Source of the DNA: Rubrivirga litoralis | Lineage (GTDB): Bacteria > Bacteroidota > Rhodothermia > Rhodothermales > Rubricoccaceae | Direction: 5' to 3' | NCBI RefSeq assembly: GCF_031846415.1 | Contig: NZ_JAVRHT010000015.1 | Coordinates: 24,542 to 88,541 of the forward strand | Length of the DNA stretch: 64,000 nucleotides | Shown: positions 17,615 to 25,190 of the stretch, in pieces | Position numbering within the stretch: the stretch's first letter is position 1 | Layout of the letters: the number at the start of each line of letters is the position of its first letter | Notes under the pieces: generated by a model | The model's database searches: none | What the model saw: only the letters and a program-made list of their open reading frames with translations | Told to the model about the DNA's origin: nothing | Program-made: the position numbers and the translations under genes

Positions 17615-19204
17615 CTACCAGAACATCCCGACGATCACCGCCGTCAGCGCAACGAGCACGGCCGACTGCACGCGGTAGTTCTTCCAGAACGGGACGCCCT
17701 TCAGGTCCTCGGTCTCGGCCCGGAAAAAGGCCGGCGTCCACATGAGCCCCTCCGTCTTTTCGAGCGGGGGCGGGGCGGTCTGGAGGCTCACGACCGCCAT
17801 GACCGTCATCGAGATCAGGAGCAGGATGGGCGCGAGGTAGAGGAAGTTGAAGACGAGGACCTCCTGGACGCTCAGGACCAGGAAGACCACCGACGCTAGG
17901 TGCCCGGCGACGAGCCCCGCGAGCGCGCCGTCGGCGTTGGCGCGCTTCCAGAACACGCCGAGCACGAAGAGGGCGATCGCCGGCGGCGCCACGTACGCCA
18001 GCGTCGACTGGATGTAATCCCAGAGCGTGCCGGCGTTGACGATGATCGGGCTCCAGACGATGGCGACCACCATGCACACGCCGGTCACGATCCGCCCGGT
18101 CCGGGCCAGCGCCTGCGGCGACGTGTTCGGCCGGTACTTCTTGATAAAGTCCATCGTGATAAGGGTCGAGGCCGCGTTCAGCGTCGAGTCGACAGACGAC
18201 ATGATGGCGGCCACCATCGCCGTCAGCACGAGGGCGCGGAACCCGCCGGGGAGCAGGTCGAACAGGAGCGTCGGGAAGATCTGGTCCGGGTTGGCGACGG
18301 CGCCCTCGGGGTAGAGCACGCGCCCGAACGTGCCCGGCATCACCATGAGGAACAGGATGGGCAGCTTGAGGAGCCCGCCGAACAGCGCGCCCCAGCGCCC
18401 GTGGTCGAGGTTCTTGGCGCCCAGCACGCGCTGGACCATAAACTGGTTGGTCGTCCAGAAGTAGAACCCGAGCAGGAACACGCCGGTGATGAGCCCGAGC
18501 CACGGCATGTCGGGGCTGGAGAGCGGCTGGATGAGCGACAGCTTCTCGTCCGGCGTCACGGCCTTGACGGCTTCCCAGCCGCCCGACTTCTGCCACGCCA
18601 TGAACGAGACGGCCGCCGCCCCGACCAGGAGCAGCGTGCCCTGGATGGCGTCGGTGTAGACGACAGCCTTGAGCCCGCCGGCGATCGTGTAGGCCCCGGC
18701 GATGAGGGCCAGGATCGTCATCGAGATCCACAGCGGGACGTCCGGGTAGAGCAGCTGGACCACGAGCGCCCCGGCGTAGAGCGCCGCCGCCGTGTCGACG
18801 ATGACCGAGAGGAAGATGGAGATGACCGAGAAGTAGGTCCGGCTGCGGCCGTCGAACCGCTTCTCGAGGAACTCGGGCATCGTGTAGATCCCGCTCGAGA
18901 GGTAGAACGGGAGGAAGAACAGCACGAACACCACGAGCACGAGGGCCGCCATCCACTCGTAGTTGTACACCGAGAGCCCGATCCCGCCGTACGCCGCCGA
19001 CGCCATCCCGATCATCGACGACGACGACAGGTTCGACGCCACGAGGCTGATCCCGATGAGCCCCCACGTGAGCGACCGCCCCGCCAGGAAGTAGTCCTCC
19101 CCGTCGTCGGTCCGGCGCGAGAAGTACAGGCCGATCCCGAAGATGACGGCGCCGTAGAGGAGGACGACCGTGATGTCGAGGGTCGTCAGCGTAAAGTCGG
19201 GCAT
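17615..19204 (-). CDS. Sodium:solute symporter (SSS/SLC5 family)
   Basis: The 529-residue protein has about 13 membrane helices, with the LeuT-fold SSS hallmarks YFLAGRSLTWGLIGISLVAS and NLSSSSMIGMASAAYGG near the N-terminus, GGLKAVVYTDAIQG in the middle and AAIMSSVDSTLNAASTL in the sodium-site region. Arrangement and length resemble sugar (SGLT-like) transporters, but the substrate is not certain. The ATG at 19204 lies behind CCGCCCCGCCCCGCTCC. A LacI-type operator 44 bases upstream (19248-19261) suggests sugar-responsive repression, supporting a carbohydrate substrate. Confidence 0.92.
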   Translation of the reverse strand: MPDFTLTTLDITVVLLYGAVIFGIGLYFSRRTDDGEDYFLAGRSLTWGLIGISLVASNLSSSSMIGMASAAYGGIGLSVYNYEWMAALVLVVFVLFFLPFYLSSGIYTMPEFLEKRFDGRSRTYFSVISIFLSVIVDTAAALYAGALVVQLLYPDVPLWISMTILALIAGAYTIAGGLKAVVYTDAIQGTLLLVGAAAVSFMAWQKSGGWEAVKAVTPDEKLSLIQPLSSPDMPWLGLITGVFLLGFYFWTTNQFMVQRVLGAKNLDHGRWGALFGGLLKLPILFLMVMPGTFGRVLYPEGAVANPDQIFPTLLFDLLPGGFRALVLTAMVAAIMSSVDSTLNAASTLITMDFIKKYRPNTSPQALARTGRIVTGVCMVVAIVWSPIIVNAGTLWDYIQSTLAYVAPPAIALFVLGVFWKRANADGALAGLVAGHLASVVFLVLSVQEVLVFNFLYLAPILLLISMTVMAVVSLQTAPPPLEKTEGLMWTPAFFRAETEDLKGVPFWKNYRVQSAVLVALTAVIVGMFW

Positions 19205-19247
19205 GGAGCGGGGCGGGGCGGAAGACGCGTGAAGGTAGCGCATCCTG

Positions 19248-19261
19248 TGGAAACGCTTCCA
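19248..19261. promoter_or_regulatory. LacI-family-type operator upstream of the symporter
   Basis: TGGAAACGCTTCCA is close to the classic LacI/CcpA-family palindrome TGGAAACGTTTCCA, with TGGAA/TTCCA half-sites around a CG centre. It lies 44 bases before the symporter start, where binding would block transcription. No LacI-family gene is in the window. Confidence 0.65.
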
Positions 19262-19473
19262 TGCCTCCGGCTCCACCCCGCCCTGCCGCTCCTCCGCGTG
19301 TCCCGGACCGCCAAGCCCGCCGCCTGGCCATGTAGGACGGAGCCGCCTTCACCCAGCCGCATGACTCCGCCGTCGCCCGTGGCGCCGACCCGGCGGTTGC
19401 CCGCGGAAAGGACTCCCGGTCGAGCCCCACCCCGCCCCGCCGCAGGGCTCAGTCCATTCTCGGCGCCCCGCCC

Positions 19474-19668
19474 CTACCGGCGGAGGCGGGCGTTCTCCTT
19501 CGTCAGCCGGTCGACCTCGCGGATCGAGCCCGTGAGGTGGGCGCGCAGGTTCTCGTGCTCCTCGCGGAGCGCGTCGAGTTCGCGCTGGAGCCGGTCGATC
19601 TCGTCCTTCACCTCGCGGAGGCGGGACGTCGAGACGCGGATCGTGTCCTCTCCTGAGGGGTCGGTCAT
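19474..19668 (-). CDS. Small coiled-coil protein, 64 aa
   Basis: After a short polar N-terminus (MTDPSGEDTIRVSTSRL), the rest is a continuous heptad-rich helix (DEIDRLQRELDALREEHENL, then EVDRLTKENARLRR), so a parallel coiled-coil dimer is expected. There is no membrane segment. I do not recognise a specific family; short SlyX- or ZapB-like proteins are similar in kind. The ATG is preceded by CCGCCCCGCCCCGC. It ends the minus-strand run that follows the PPC-repeat gene, 27 bases downstream of that gene's stop, so the two probably share a transcript. Confidence 0.7.
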   Translation of the reverse strand: MTDPSGEDTIRVSTSRLREVKDEIDRLQRELDALREEHENLRAHLTGSIREVDRLTKENARLRR

Positions 19669-19695
19669 GCGGGGCGGGGCGGTCGCGGCCGGAAG

Positions 19696-21228
19696 CTACG
19701 GCGCGTTGTCGATGGGCTGCGGCCGGTAGCGGCCGCCGTCGGCCGGCGGCGGGGGCGGGGCGGGGGCCTGCCCGGGAAGCCGCGGGATGTCGGCGCCGGT
19801 CACAGGCCGCTCGGTCTCGAGCGTGAGCCGGTAGAGGCCGCCGCCGCCCTGGCCGCCCACGACCACGCGGTAGGCGCCGCCGGACGGGAGCGTAAACCGG
19901 ATGCGCGCGCGGTCGCCGTCGGGCGCCGCCGGCACGCGCGTCCCGTCGGGGCCGACGAGCACGAGCGTGGGCACGAACCCCTCGGCCCGGACCTCCAGGC
20001 GGACCCGGTCGCCGGGCTGCCCGCGGAAGCGGTACGGCCGTGTGGCGCCGACGGCGAGCGTGTCGGAGACCGGCGCCCCAGTCGTGGGCAGCGGCTCGGC
20101 CGGCGGCCCGGCCTCCTCGTCCGGCTCCTCGACCTCGGGGGACACGGCGAGCTGGGCCGAGTACGCCCCGCGCTGGCCGGCCGTCCGCGAGCTCACGACG
20201 GCCGTGTAGGTCCCGGTTGCTTCGGGCGTGAACGTGTACGTCACGCTCCCGCCGGCGCGGCCGGTCTCGCCGCGGACCGCCCCGCCCGGGCCGGTAATCT
20301 CGACGGTCGGCGCGAAGGCCGACGAGCGGACGGTGACGGTGTGCTCGCGGCCCTCGGCGCCTGAGAAGCGGTAGCGGTCGCGGAAGAAGCCGTCGGCGCG
20401 CTCGCTGAACTCGCCGAGCGTGGCCGAGACCGACGCGCTGGCCTCGATCGGCCGGACCGGCGCCTCCTGGCGGATGCGGAGGACGTAGTCGCCCGTGTCC
20501 TCGGGCCGCCGCGACGTCACGAACAGGCGGTAGAGGCCCGGCCCGCGGAGGTCGCGCACGGCGACGGTCCGCTCGCCCGTGTCCTCGTTGTCGGCGACGG
20601 TCTCGGCCGCCACGCGCTCACCCTCGGGCGTCTCGACGGTGAGGTCCGGGAGGAAGTCGCCCGACTGGAGCGTGAACGCGAGGACGAGCCCCGACGAGTC
20701 GGCGGCGAACGAGTAGAGGTCCTGGTAGCGCCCGTTCTCGGTGCGGAAGTCCTCGTCGGTCAGCGCGCCCTCGGCCTCGCCGGCCTCGACGATGACGGCC
20801 TCCGGCCCCGTCGGCTCGGCCGGCGCGTCGGGGACGGCCTCGACGGGGGCGGGGTCGTCGGTGGAGCGCCCGGTCAGGACCAACCCGCCCACGACGAGCA
20901 CGACGGCCCCGAGCGCGAGGAGCGCGGGCAGCAGCCACCGCCGCCCGCCCCGCTCGGCGTCCGGGCGGTGCGCCAGGGTAGGGCGCCCGCCGGCGGCCCC
21001 GTCGCCGGCGGCGAGCGCGCGCTCGGGGTCCCACGGCGCGGCCGTGTCGTGGCCGTTGGGGCACCCGCCGACGGCCTCCCAGGTCTCGCGCAGCGAGACG
21101 GTCCCACACGTCGCGCAGAGCACGACGGCGTTCGTCGGGCGGAACGGGACGCGCGTGAGCGGGTCGGCCTGGCCGGCCCGGAGGAAGCGGGCGTCGGCGG
21201 CGGAGTCGAGGCGGTGGAACGCGGGCAC
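19696..21228 (-). CDS. Envelope protein with zinc-ribbon-like N-terminus, one membrane helix and PPC domains
   Basis: The 510-residue product has an N-terminal cytoplasmic segment with two Cys pairs or near-pairs (LCATCG and GGCPNGH), then a membrane helix (LLPALLALGAVVLVVGGLVL) and a large outside region. Three repeated beta domains (YSFAADSSGLVLAFTLQSG; YRFSGAEGREHTVTV; YRFRGQPGDRVRLEVRAEGF) look like bacterial pre-peptidase C-terminal (PPC) modules, each ending with a Y-x-L/V-x-I/L strand. It ends in a Pro-rich tail. The function is unknown; PPC modules usually accompany secreted proteases, but no protease domain is present. GTG at 21228 gives MPAFHRLDSAADARFLRAG. Confidence 0.75.
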   Translation of the reverse strand: MPAFHRLDSAADARFLRAGQADPLTRVPFRPTNAVVLCATCGTVSLRETWEAVGGCPNGHDTAAPWDPERALAAGDGAAGGRPTLAHRPDAERGGRRWLLPALLALGAVVLVVGGLVLTGRSTDDPAPVEAVPDAPAEPTGPEAVIVEAGEAEGALTDEDFRTENGRYQDLYSFAADSSGLVLAFTLQSGDFLPDLTVETPEGERVAAETVADNEDTGERTVAVRDLRGPGLYRLFVTSRRPEDTGDYVLRIRQEAPVRPIEASASVSATLGEFSERADGFFRDRYRFSGAEGREHTVTVRSSAFAPTVEITGPGGAVRGETGRAGGSVTYTFTPEATGTYTAVVSSRTAGQRGAYSAQLAVSPEVEEPDEEAGPPAEPLPTTGAPVSDTLAVGATRPYRFRGQPGDRVRLEVRAEGFVPTLVLVGPDGTRVPAAPDGDRARIRFTLPSGGAYRVVVGGQGGGGLYRLTLETERPVTGADIPRLPGQAPAPPPPPADGGRYRPQPIDNAP

Positions 21229-21392
21229 GGCGGACCGGGAGGGCGGGGCGGGCGCGGAAGGTAGCGCGGGCGGGGCGGGGGGCTGTTCACGCGCGGCCTG
21301 GCCGCCCCGCCCCCGGTGCGGGCGAAGACGGGCGGGGTGGAGTGGGGTGCCGCCCCGCCCGATGCCGCCCCGCCCGGGCGGCGTTGCCCGAC

Positions 21393-21410
21393 GGCGTTGC
21401 ATGCAACGCC
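21393..21410. terminator. Perfect 18-base palindrome downstream of folE
   Basis: GGCGTTGCATGCAACGCC is its own reverse complement. It lies 60 bases past the folE stop and could fold as a hairpin in the folE transcript. No T-run follows, so it may instead be a protein-binding site. A second perfect palindrome centred on ATGCAT occurs at 35171-35190. Confidence 0.4.
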
Positions 21411-21470
21411 GCTACGACGGCCGCCCCGCCCACGGCGCGGGCGGGGTGGTGCATTCTGCCCGCTGCCCGC

Positions 21471-22166
21471 TCAGCCCGTGGCGAGGCGCATGAACTCGGC
21501 GCGCGTGTCCGTGTTGGTCAGGAAGACGCCGCTCATGGCGCTCGTGGTCGTCATCGAGTTCTGCTTTTCGGCCCCGCGCATCATCATGCACAGGTGCTGG
21601 GCCTCGATGACGACGGCCACGCCCTCGGGCTCGAGCACGCGCTGGACGGCGTCGCGGACCTGGAGCGTGAGCCGCTCCTGGACCTGGAGCCGCCGCGCGA
21701 ACACGTCGACCACCCGGGGGATCTTGCTCAGCCCCACGATCCGCCCGTTCGGGATGTAGCCCACGTGGGCCTTGCCGAAGAACGGGAGCGCGTGGTGCTC
21801 GCAGAGGCTGTAGACCTCGATGTCCTTGACGAGCACCATCTCGGAGTAGTCCTCGTCGAAGAGCGCGCTGCGGAGGATTTCGTCGGGGTCGAGGCCGTAG
21901 CCGTGCGTCAGGAACTGCCACGACTTCGCCATGCGCTCGGGCGTCTTGAGCAGGCCCTGGCGCTCGGCGTCCTCGCCGGCGAGTTCGATCTGGCGCCGCG
22001 CGAGGCCCGCGAGCTCAGCCGCCGTGTCGGCGTGGTAGACGTCCTTGCGCTCGTAGAGGAGCGGGCTCGCGTCGCGGACGGCGAGGTCGCTCGCCCCGCC
22101 CGGCCGCCCCGCCCCGTTCGGGCTCTGCGGGTCGGGGGTCTGCTCGTTGGTTTCGTTACTCGCCAC
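21471..22166 (-). CDS. folE: GTP cyclohydrolase I
   Basis: FolE converts GTP to 7,8-dihydroneopterin triphosphate, the first step to folate and queuosine precursors. The 231-residue protein has a disordered N-terminus (about 40 residues) and then a complete catalytic domain: GLLKTPERMAKSW, the zinc/GTP region SLCEHHALPFFGKAHVGYIP, IVGLSKIPRVVDVFA and AQHLCMMMRG, with Cys and His ligands present. The GTG start at 22166 overlaps the end of queD by 11 bases, so the two genes are translationally coupled. Confidence 0.97.
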   Translation of the reverse strand: MASNETNEQTPDPQSPNGAGRPGGASDLAVRDASPLLYERKDVYHADTAAELAGLARRQIELAGEDAERQGLLKTPERMAKSWQFLTHGYGLDPDEILRSALFDEDYSEMVLVKDIEVYSLCEHHALPFFGKAHVGYIPNGRIVGLSKIPRVVDVFARRLQVQERLTLQVRDAVQRVLEPEGVAVVIEAQHLCMMMRGAEKQNSMTTTSAMSGVFLTNTDTRAEFMRLATG

Positions 22167-22563
22167 GGTACACGACGGAGTTGTTGGGGGTCTCGCGGAG
22201 GGCGACCTCGTAGAGGCCGGGCACGTGGGGCGCCAGCTGCTCCCACACGGCCACGGCCAGCGTCTCGGTCGAGGTCTTCTTGCCCTCCAGGAAGGGGACG
22301 TCGAGGTTGAGGTTCTTGTGGTCGAGCGGCTCGACGACGCGGTCCTGGATGGTCCGCTTGAGGTCGGCGAGGTCGACCACGAACCCCGTGTCGGCGTCGG
22401 GCTCGCCGGCGACCGTCACGTCGAGCTCGTAGTTGTGGCCGTGCCAGTTCGGGCTGTTGCACTTCCCGAACGTCTCCCGATTCCAGTCGTCGGACTTGTT
22501 CGGGTTGTGGAGGCGGTGGGCCGCGTTGAAGTGGGCCTTGCGGGTGACATAGACCGTCGGCAT
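22156..22563 (-). CDS. queD: 6-carboxytetrahydropterin synthase (QueD/PTPS family)
   Basis: The 135-residue enzyme acts on dihydroneopterin triphosphate, the FolE product, towards queuosine (or another pterin). The zinc histidines are in AHFNAAHRL and WHGHNYELDV; the catalytic Cys lies in FGKCNSPNWHGHNY. A conserved Glu/Asp-rich end (TETLAVAVWEQL, LRETPNNSVVYRG) completes the T-fold. Overlap with folE and the shared substrate make an operon clear. The ATG at 22563 is preceded by CCACCCCGCCCCCC. Other queuosine genes are not in the window, so a folate-shunt role cannot be excluded. Confidence 0.92.
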   Translation of the reverse strand: MPTVYVTRKAHFNAAHRLHNPNKSDDWNRETFGKCNSPNWHGHNYELDVTVAGEPDADTGFVVDLADLKRTIQDRVVEPLDHKNLNLDVPFLEGKKTSTETLAVAVWEQLAPHVPGLYEVALRETPNNSVVYRGE

Positions 22564-22759
22564 GGGGGGCGGGGTGGCGCTGCGGGCGGGGCGGGGTACC
22601 CCGGGCGGGCCGGCGTGTTTCGGGGATGGGGTGGGCGGGTGCGACAGAGCGCCGGGGCGCAAGCATGCCGGGGCAGGCTCGGTCTATCGGGCGCCGCCCC
22701 ACCCCGCTCGCAGCCCGATGGGCGGGGCGGGCACCCTACGCTCCTACGCTCCGCCCGCT

Positions 22760-22766
22760 TAGCTTG
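22760..22766 (+). promoter_or_regulatory. Candidate -7 element TAGCTTG for the HIT gene
   Basis: TTAGCTTGC lies 28 bases before the HIT-protein start. It is the same word as at recG and tRNA-Met, at the same distance from the start as at recG. Confidence 0.45.
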
Positions 22767-22793
22767 CCCGCCACCCCGCCCGATACGCCTTCC

Positions 22794-23144
22794 GTGGCCG
22801 ACTCCACCGAGAAAACCCTCTTCCAGAAGATCGCCGACGGCGAGGTCCCGGCCGACGTCGTCTACCAGGACGACCGGGCCGTCGCCTTCCGCGACATCCA
22901 CCCGGTCGCGCCCACGCACGTCCTGATCGTGCCCCGGACGCCGATCCCGCGCGCCGACGCCGTCGGCGAGGCCGACGAGGCGCTCGTGGGCCACCTGTTC
23001 ACCGTCGCCCGCCGCGTGGCCGAGGCCGAGGGGCTCTCCGACTACCGCCTCGTGGTCAACAACGGGGCCGGGGCGGGGCAGACCGTGTTCCACCTCCACG
23101 TGCACCTCCTCGGCGGCCGCGACCTCCAGTGGCCGCCGGGGTAG
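22794..23144 (+). CDS. HIT-family (HinT-like) nucleotide hydrolase
   Basis: The 116-residue protein matches the HinT branch of the histidine-triad superfamily: KTLFQKIADGEVPADVVYQD at the start, AFRDIHPVAPTHVLIVPR, VVNNGAGAGQTVFHLH and the catalytic triad HLHVHLLGG. Members hydrolyse AMP-linked phosphoramidates such as adenosine phosphoramidate or aminoacyl-AMP. The GTG at 22794 gives the standard N-terminus; longer frames run through spacer. An inverted-repeat spacer separates it from the ABC ATPase gene. Confidence 0.94.
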   Translation: MADSTEKTLFQKIADGEVPADVVYQDDRAVAFRDIHPVAPTHVLIVPRTPIPRADAVGEADEALVGHLFTVARRVAEAEGLSDYRLVVNNGAGAGQTVFHLHVHLLGGRDLQWPPG

Positions 23145-23145
23145 C

Positions 23146-23237
23146 GGAGGGATAGAGGGATACGGCATGGAGGAATGGGCAGACCCGCCACCCCGCCCCT
23201 TCATCCCTCTCCCATCCCTCGATCCCTTCATCCCTCA
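23146..23237. repeat. Inverted arms of GAGGGAT words between HIT and ABC genes
   Basis: Just after the HIT stop lies GGAGGGATAGAGGGATACGG with a third degenerate copy; just before the ABC start lies the complementary arm (23198-23237), whose reverse complement contains GAGGGATGAAGGGATCGAGG and further GAGGGAT copies. The arms can pair imperfectly over about 35 bases, enclosing an ACCCCGCCCC core. The word is specific to this locus. Confidence 0.7.
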
Positions 23238-24046
23238 TGATCTCTGTCCAGGACGTCCGCGTCGCGCTCGACGGCACGCCCATCCTGCACGGCGTCTCGT
23301 TCGACGTCGCGTCGGGGTCCGTCGCGGGCTACGTCGGGCCGAACGGGGCGGGCAAGACGACGACCATCCGGCTCCTGACTGGCGCGCTCACGCCCGACGC
23401 CGGCCGCGTCGTCGTGGGCGGGGTGGACGTCGTGGCCGATCCGGTCGAGGCCAAGCGCCGGTTCGGGTACGTCCCCGAGCACGGCCACCTCTACGAGAGC
23501 TTCACGCCGACCGAGTACCTCGCCTTCGTTGGCCGAATGCACCGGCTCGACGAGGCGGCCATCCGCGTGCGGACGGCGGCGCACCTCCGGTTCTGGGGCT
23601 TGAGCGAGGCGGCCGACCAGTCGATGACGGGGTTCTCGAAGGGGATGAAGCAGAAGGTTCTGGTCTCGGCCGCGCTCGTCCACGACCCGCCGGTCCTGCT
23701 CCTCGACGAGCCGCTGGGCGGCCTCGACGCCCACGCCGTGCTCCAGACGCGCGCGCTGCTCCGCACGCTCGCCGCCCGCGGGCGGACCGTGTTCTACTCG
23801 TCGCACCTGCTCGACGCCGTCGAGAAAGTCGCCGACCTCGTGGTCGTGCTCCGCGACGGCCGCGTGATCCAGACGGGCTCGCCCGAGGAGATCACGACGC
23901 TCGGCGGCGGCGGCTCGCTCGAAGACGCCTTCGGCAAACTGACCGCCTCGGCCGACGCCTACGACGAGGCCGAGGTCCTGGTCGCGGAGGCGTTTGGGGA
24001 GGGCGGGGCGGAGCTGCGAGGTCAGGGCCTCGGAAGGGAAAAGTGA
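23237..24046 (+). CDS. ABC transporter ATP-binding protein
   Basis: The ATPase subunit (269 residues) has Walker A GPNGAGKTTT at about 36, a Q-loop region (FGYVPEHGHLYE), signature FSKGMKQK, Walker B VLLLDEPLGGLD and switch His in YSSHLLD. It resembles the export-type (CcmA/NatA-like) ATPases. No permease gene follows, so its membrane partner must be elsewhere. The C-terminal codons overlap both the start of the next gene (GTGA) and the left arm of an inverted repeat, suggesting that the original 3' end was altered by insertion of that element. Confidence 0.93.
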   Translation: MISVQDVRVALDGTPILHGVSFDVASGSVAGYVGPNGAGKTTTIRLLTGALTPDAGRVVVGGVDVVADPVEAKRRFGYVPEHGHLYESFTPTEYLAFVGRMHRLDEAAIRVRTAAHLRFWGLSEAADQSMTGFSKGMKQKVLVSAALVHDPPVLLLDEPLGGLDAHAVLQTRALLRTLAARGRTVFYSSHLLDAVEKVADLVVVLRDGRVIQTGSPEEITTLGGGGSLEDAFGKLTASADAYDEAEVLVAEAFGEGGAELRGQGLGREK

Positions 24047-24476
24047 GAAGGGAAAAGGCAGAAGGGGAGGTCCGGTCTGAGCCGCGCGACATCGTCGAGC
24101 GGACGGAAGACTTTGCGGTCCGGGCGGTCGGCGTGTTCCGCTACTTGCAAGACCGACCAGACCGGGCGGGGTGGGTCGTTGGGAAGCAGTTTCTCCGCGC
24201 GGCCACGTCCGTGGGCGCGAACGTGGAAGAGGCCCAGGACGCGTCGAGCCGGAAGGACTTTGCGCACCGCTACAGCATCGCGTTGCGGGAGGCGAGGGAG
24301 TCCCGCTACTGGCTCCGCATCATGCGCAAGACGGAGATGGCCCCGCCCGACCGCCTCGACCCGTTGATCCAGGAGGCCAGCGAGCTCTACGCCATTCTGA
24401 GCACCATCGTCAAGAAAGCGAGGGCGGCCTGACCACCCCGCCCCTTCTCACTTTTCCCTTTCTCCTTTTCCCTTCA
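24032..24476. repeat. Cassette bounded by 36-base imperfect inverted repeats around the four-helix-bundle gene
   Basis: The left arm (24032-24067) contains GAAGGGAAAAG, AGGGAAAAG and AGAAGGGG; the right arm (24441-24476) is its reverse complement with about 29 of 36 positions matching. Between them is only the four-helix-bundle gene. RNA from this region could fold into a long stem presenting the gene in the loop, as in 23S rRNA intervening sequences, which often encode this same protein family. Confidence 0.65.
24043..24432 (+). CDS. Four-helix bundle protein (23S-IVS/S23 family)
   Basis: The 129-residue, helical product contains DIVERTEDFAVRAVGVFRYL, GKQFLRAATSVGANVEEAQD, FAHRYSIALREARESRYWLR and a C-terminal ASELYAILSTIVKKAR helix, the standard pattern of the four-helix bundle family first seen in 23S rRNA intervening sequences and related to Avd of diversity-generating retroelements. 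It forms pentamers in known cases and may bind nucleic acid. Its GTG start overlaps the ABC gene stop. No reverse transcriptase or variable repeat is nearby, so this is not a DGR. The gene sits between inverted repeats. Confidence 0.88.
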   Translation: MRREKAEGEVRSEPRDIVERTEDFAVRAVGVFRYLQDRPDRAGWVVGKQFLRAATSVGANVEEAQDASSRKDFAHRYSIALREARESRYWLRIMRKTEMAPPDRLDPLIQEASELYAILSTIVKKARAA

Positions 24477-24480
24477 GACG

Positions 24481-25074
24481 ATGCATTCCCTCGGCGTCAC
24501 CGGCGGCATCGGTAGCGGCAAGTCGGCGTTCGTCGCCCGGCTGGCGGGGCACGACGGGGTCCGCGTGGTCTACGCCGACGACCTCGCCAAGCGGCTCATG
24601 GGCGAGGACGCCGCCGTGCGCGCGGCGCTCGTCGCGCGGTTCGGGGCCGAGACGTACGACGGGGCGGGGCGGCTCGACCGGGCGCACCTCGCCGCCCGCG
24701 TGTTCGGCGACGCCGGCGAGCTGGCCGCGCTCAACGCCATCGTCCACCCCGCCGTGCGGCGGGCGCTCGGGGAGGCGCTGGAGGCCGCCCGCGCCGAGGG
24801 CGTGCGCCTGCTCGTGTACGAGGCGGCCCTGATCTTCGAGACCGGCGGCGACGAGATCCTGGACGCCGTCGTCGTCGTGGACGCCCCGGTCGAGACGCGC
24901 GTCGCCCGCGTGCAGGCCCGGGACGGAGCGACGCGCGACGCCGTCCTCGCCCGGATGCGCCACCAGATCGACCCCGCCGAGGCGCGCCGGCGGGCCGACC
25001 TCGTGGTCGTCAACGACGGCGACCTCGACGCGCTCTACGCCGAGGCCGACGCGCTCGCCCGGCAGTACGCGTAG
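24481..25074 (+). CDS. coaE: Dephospho-CoA kinase
   Basis: CoaE phosphorylates dephospho-CoA, the last step of CoA synthesis. The 197-residue protein has the P-loop GVTGGIGSGKSAFVARL at residues 5-20, the DxD-type region YADDLAKRL, RAHLAARVF, and the lid/base region VRLLVYEAALIFETGGD. Length is normal. The ATG lies five bases after the pyrimidine-rich arm of the inverted repeat that flanks the preceding gene. Confidence 0.96.
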   Translation: MHSLGVTGGIGSGKSAFVARLAGHDGVRVVYADDLAKRLMGEDAAVRAALVARFGAETYDGAGRLDRAHLAARVFGDAGELAALNAIVHPAVRRALGEALEAARAEGVRLLVYEAALIFETGGDEILDAVVVVDAPVETRVARVQARDGATRDAVLARMRHQIDPAEARRRADLVVVNDGDLDALYAEADALARQYA

Positions 25075-25190
25075 CCGCCCCGCCCCGCCCTTCTGCGAGC
25101 GGGGCGGGTACGGACGCCCGCAGCCGTTCAGGAGGACGACGAGCAGAAGGGGCGGGGTGGAGCCACCCCGCCCGGCGGCGACGGCCGGCG
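25075..25190. terminator. Bidirectional hairpin between coaE and the opposing lipoprotein gene
   Basis: CCCCGCCCTTCTG near 25083 and CAGAAGGGGCGGGG near 25143 are inverted repeats between the convergent genes, followed by another copy of the 11-mer. A shared transcription end for both genes is likely. Confidence 0.5.

Noticed and set aside
24043..24432. Avd component of a diversity-generating retroelement
   Set aside because: No reverse transcriptase, template repeat or variable repeat is nearby; the broader four-helix-bundle family is the safer call.
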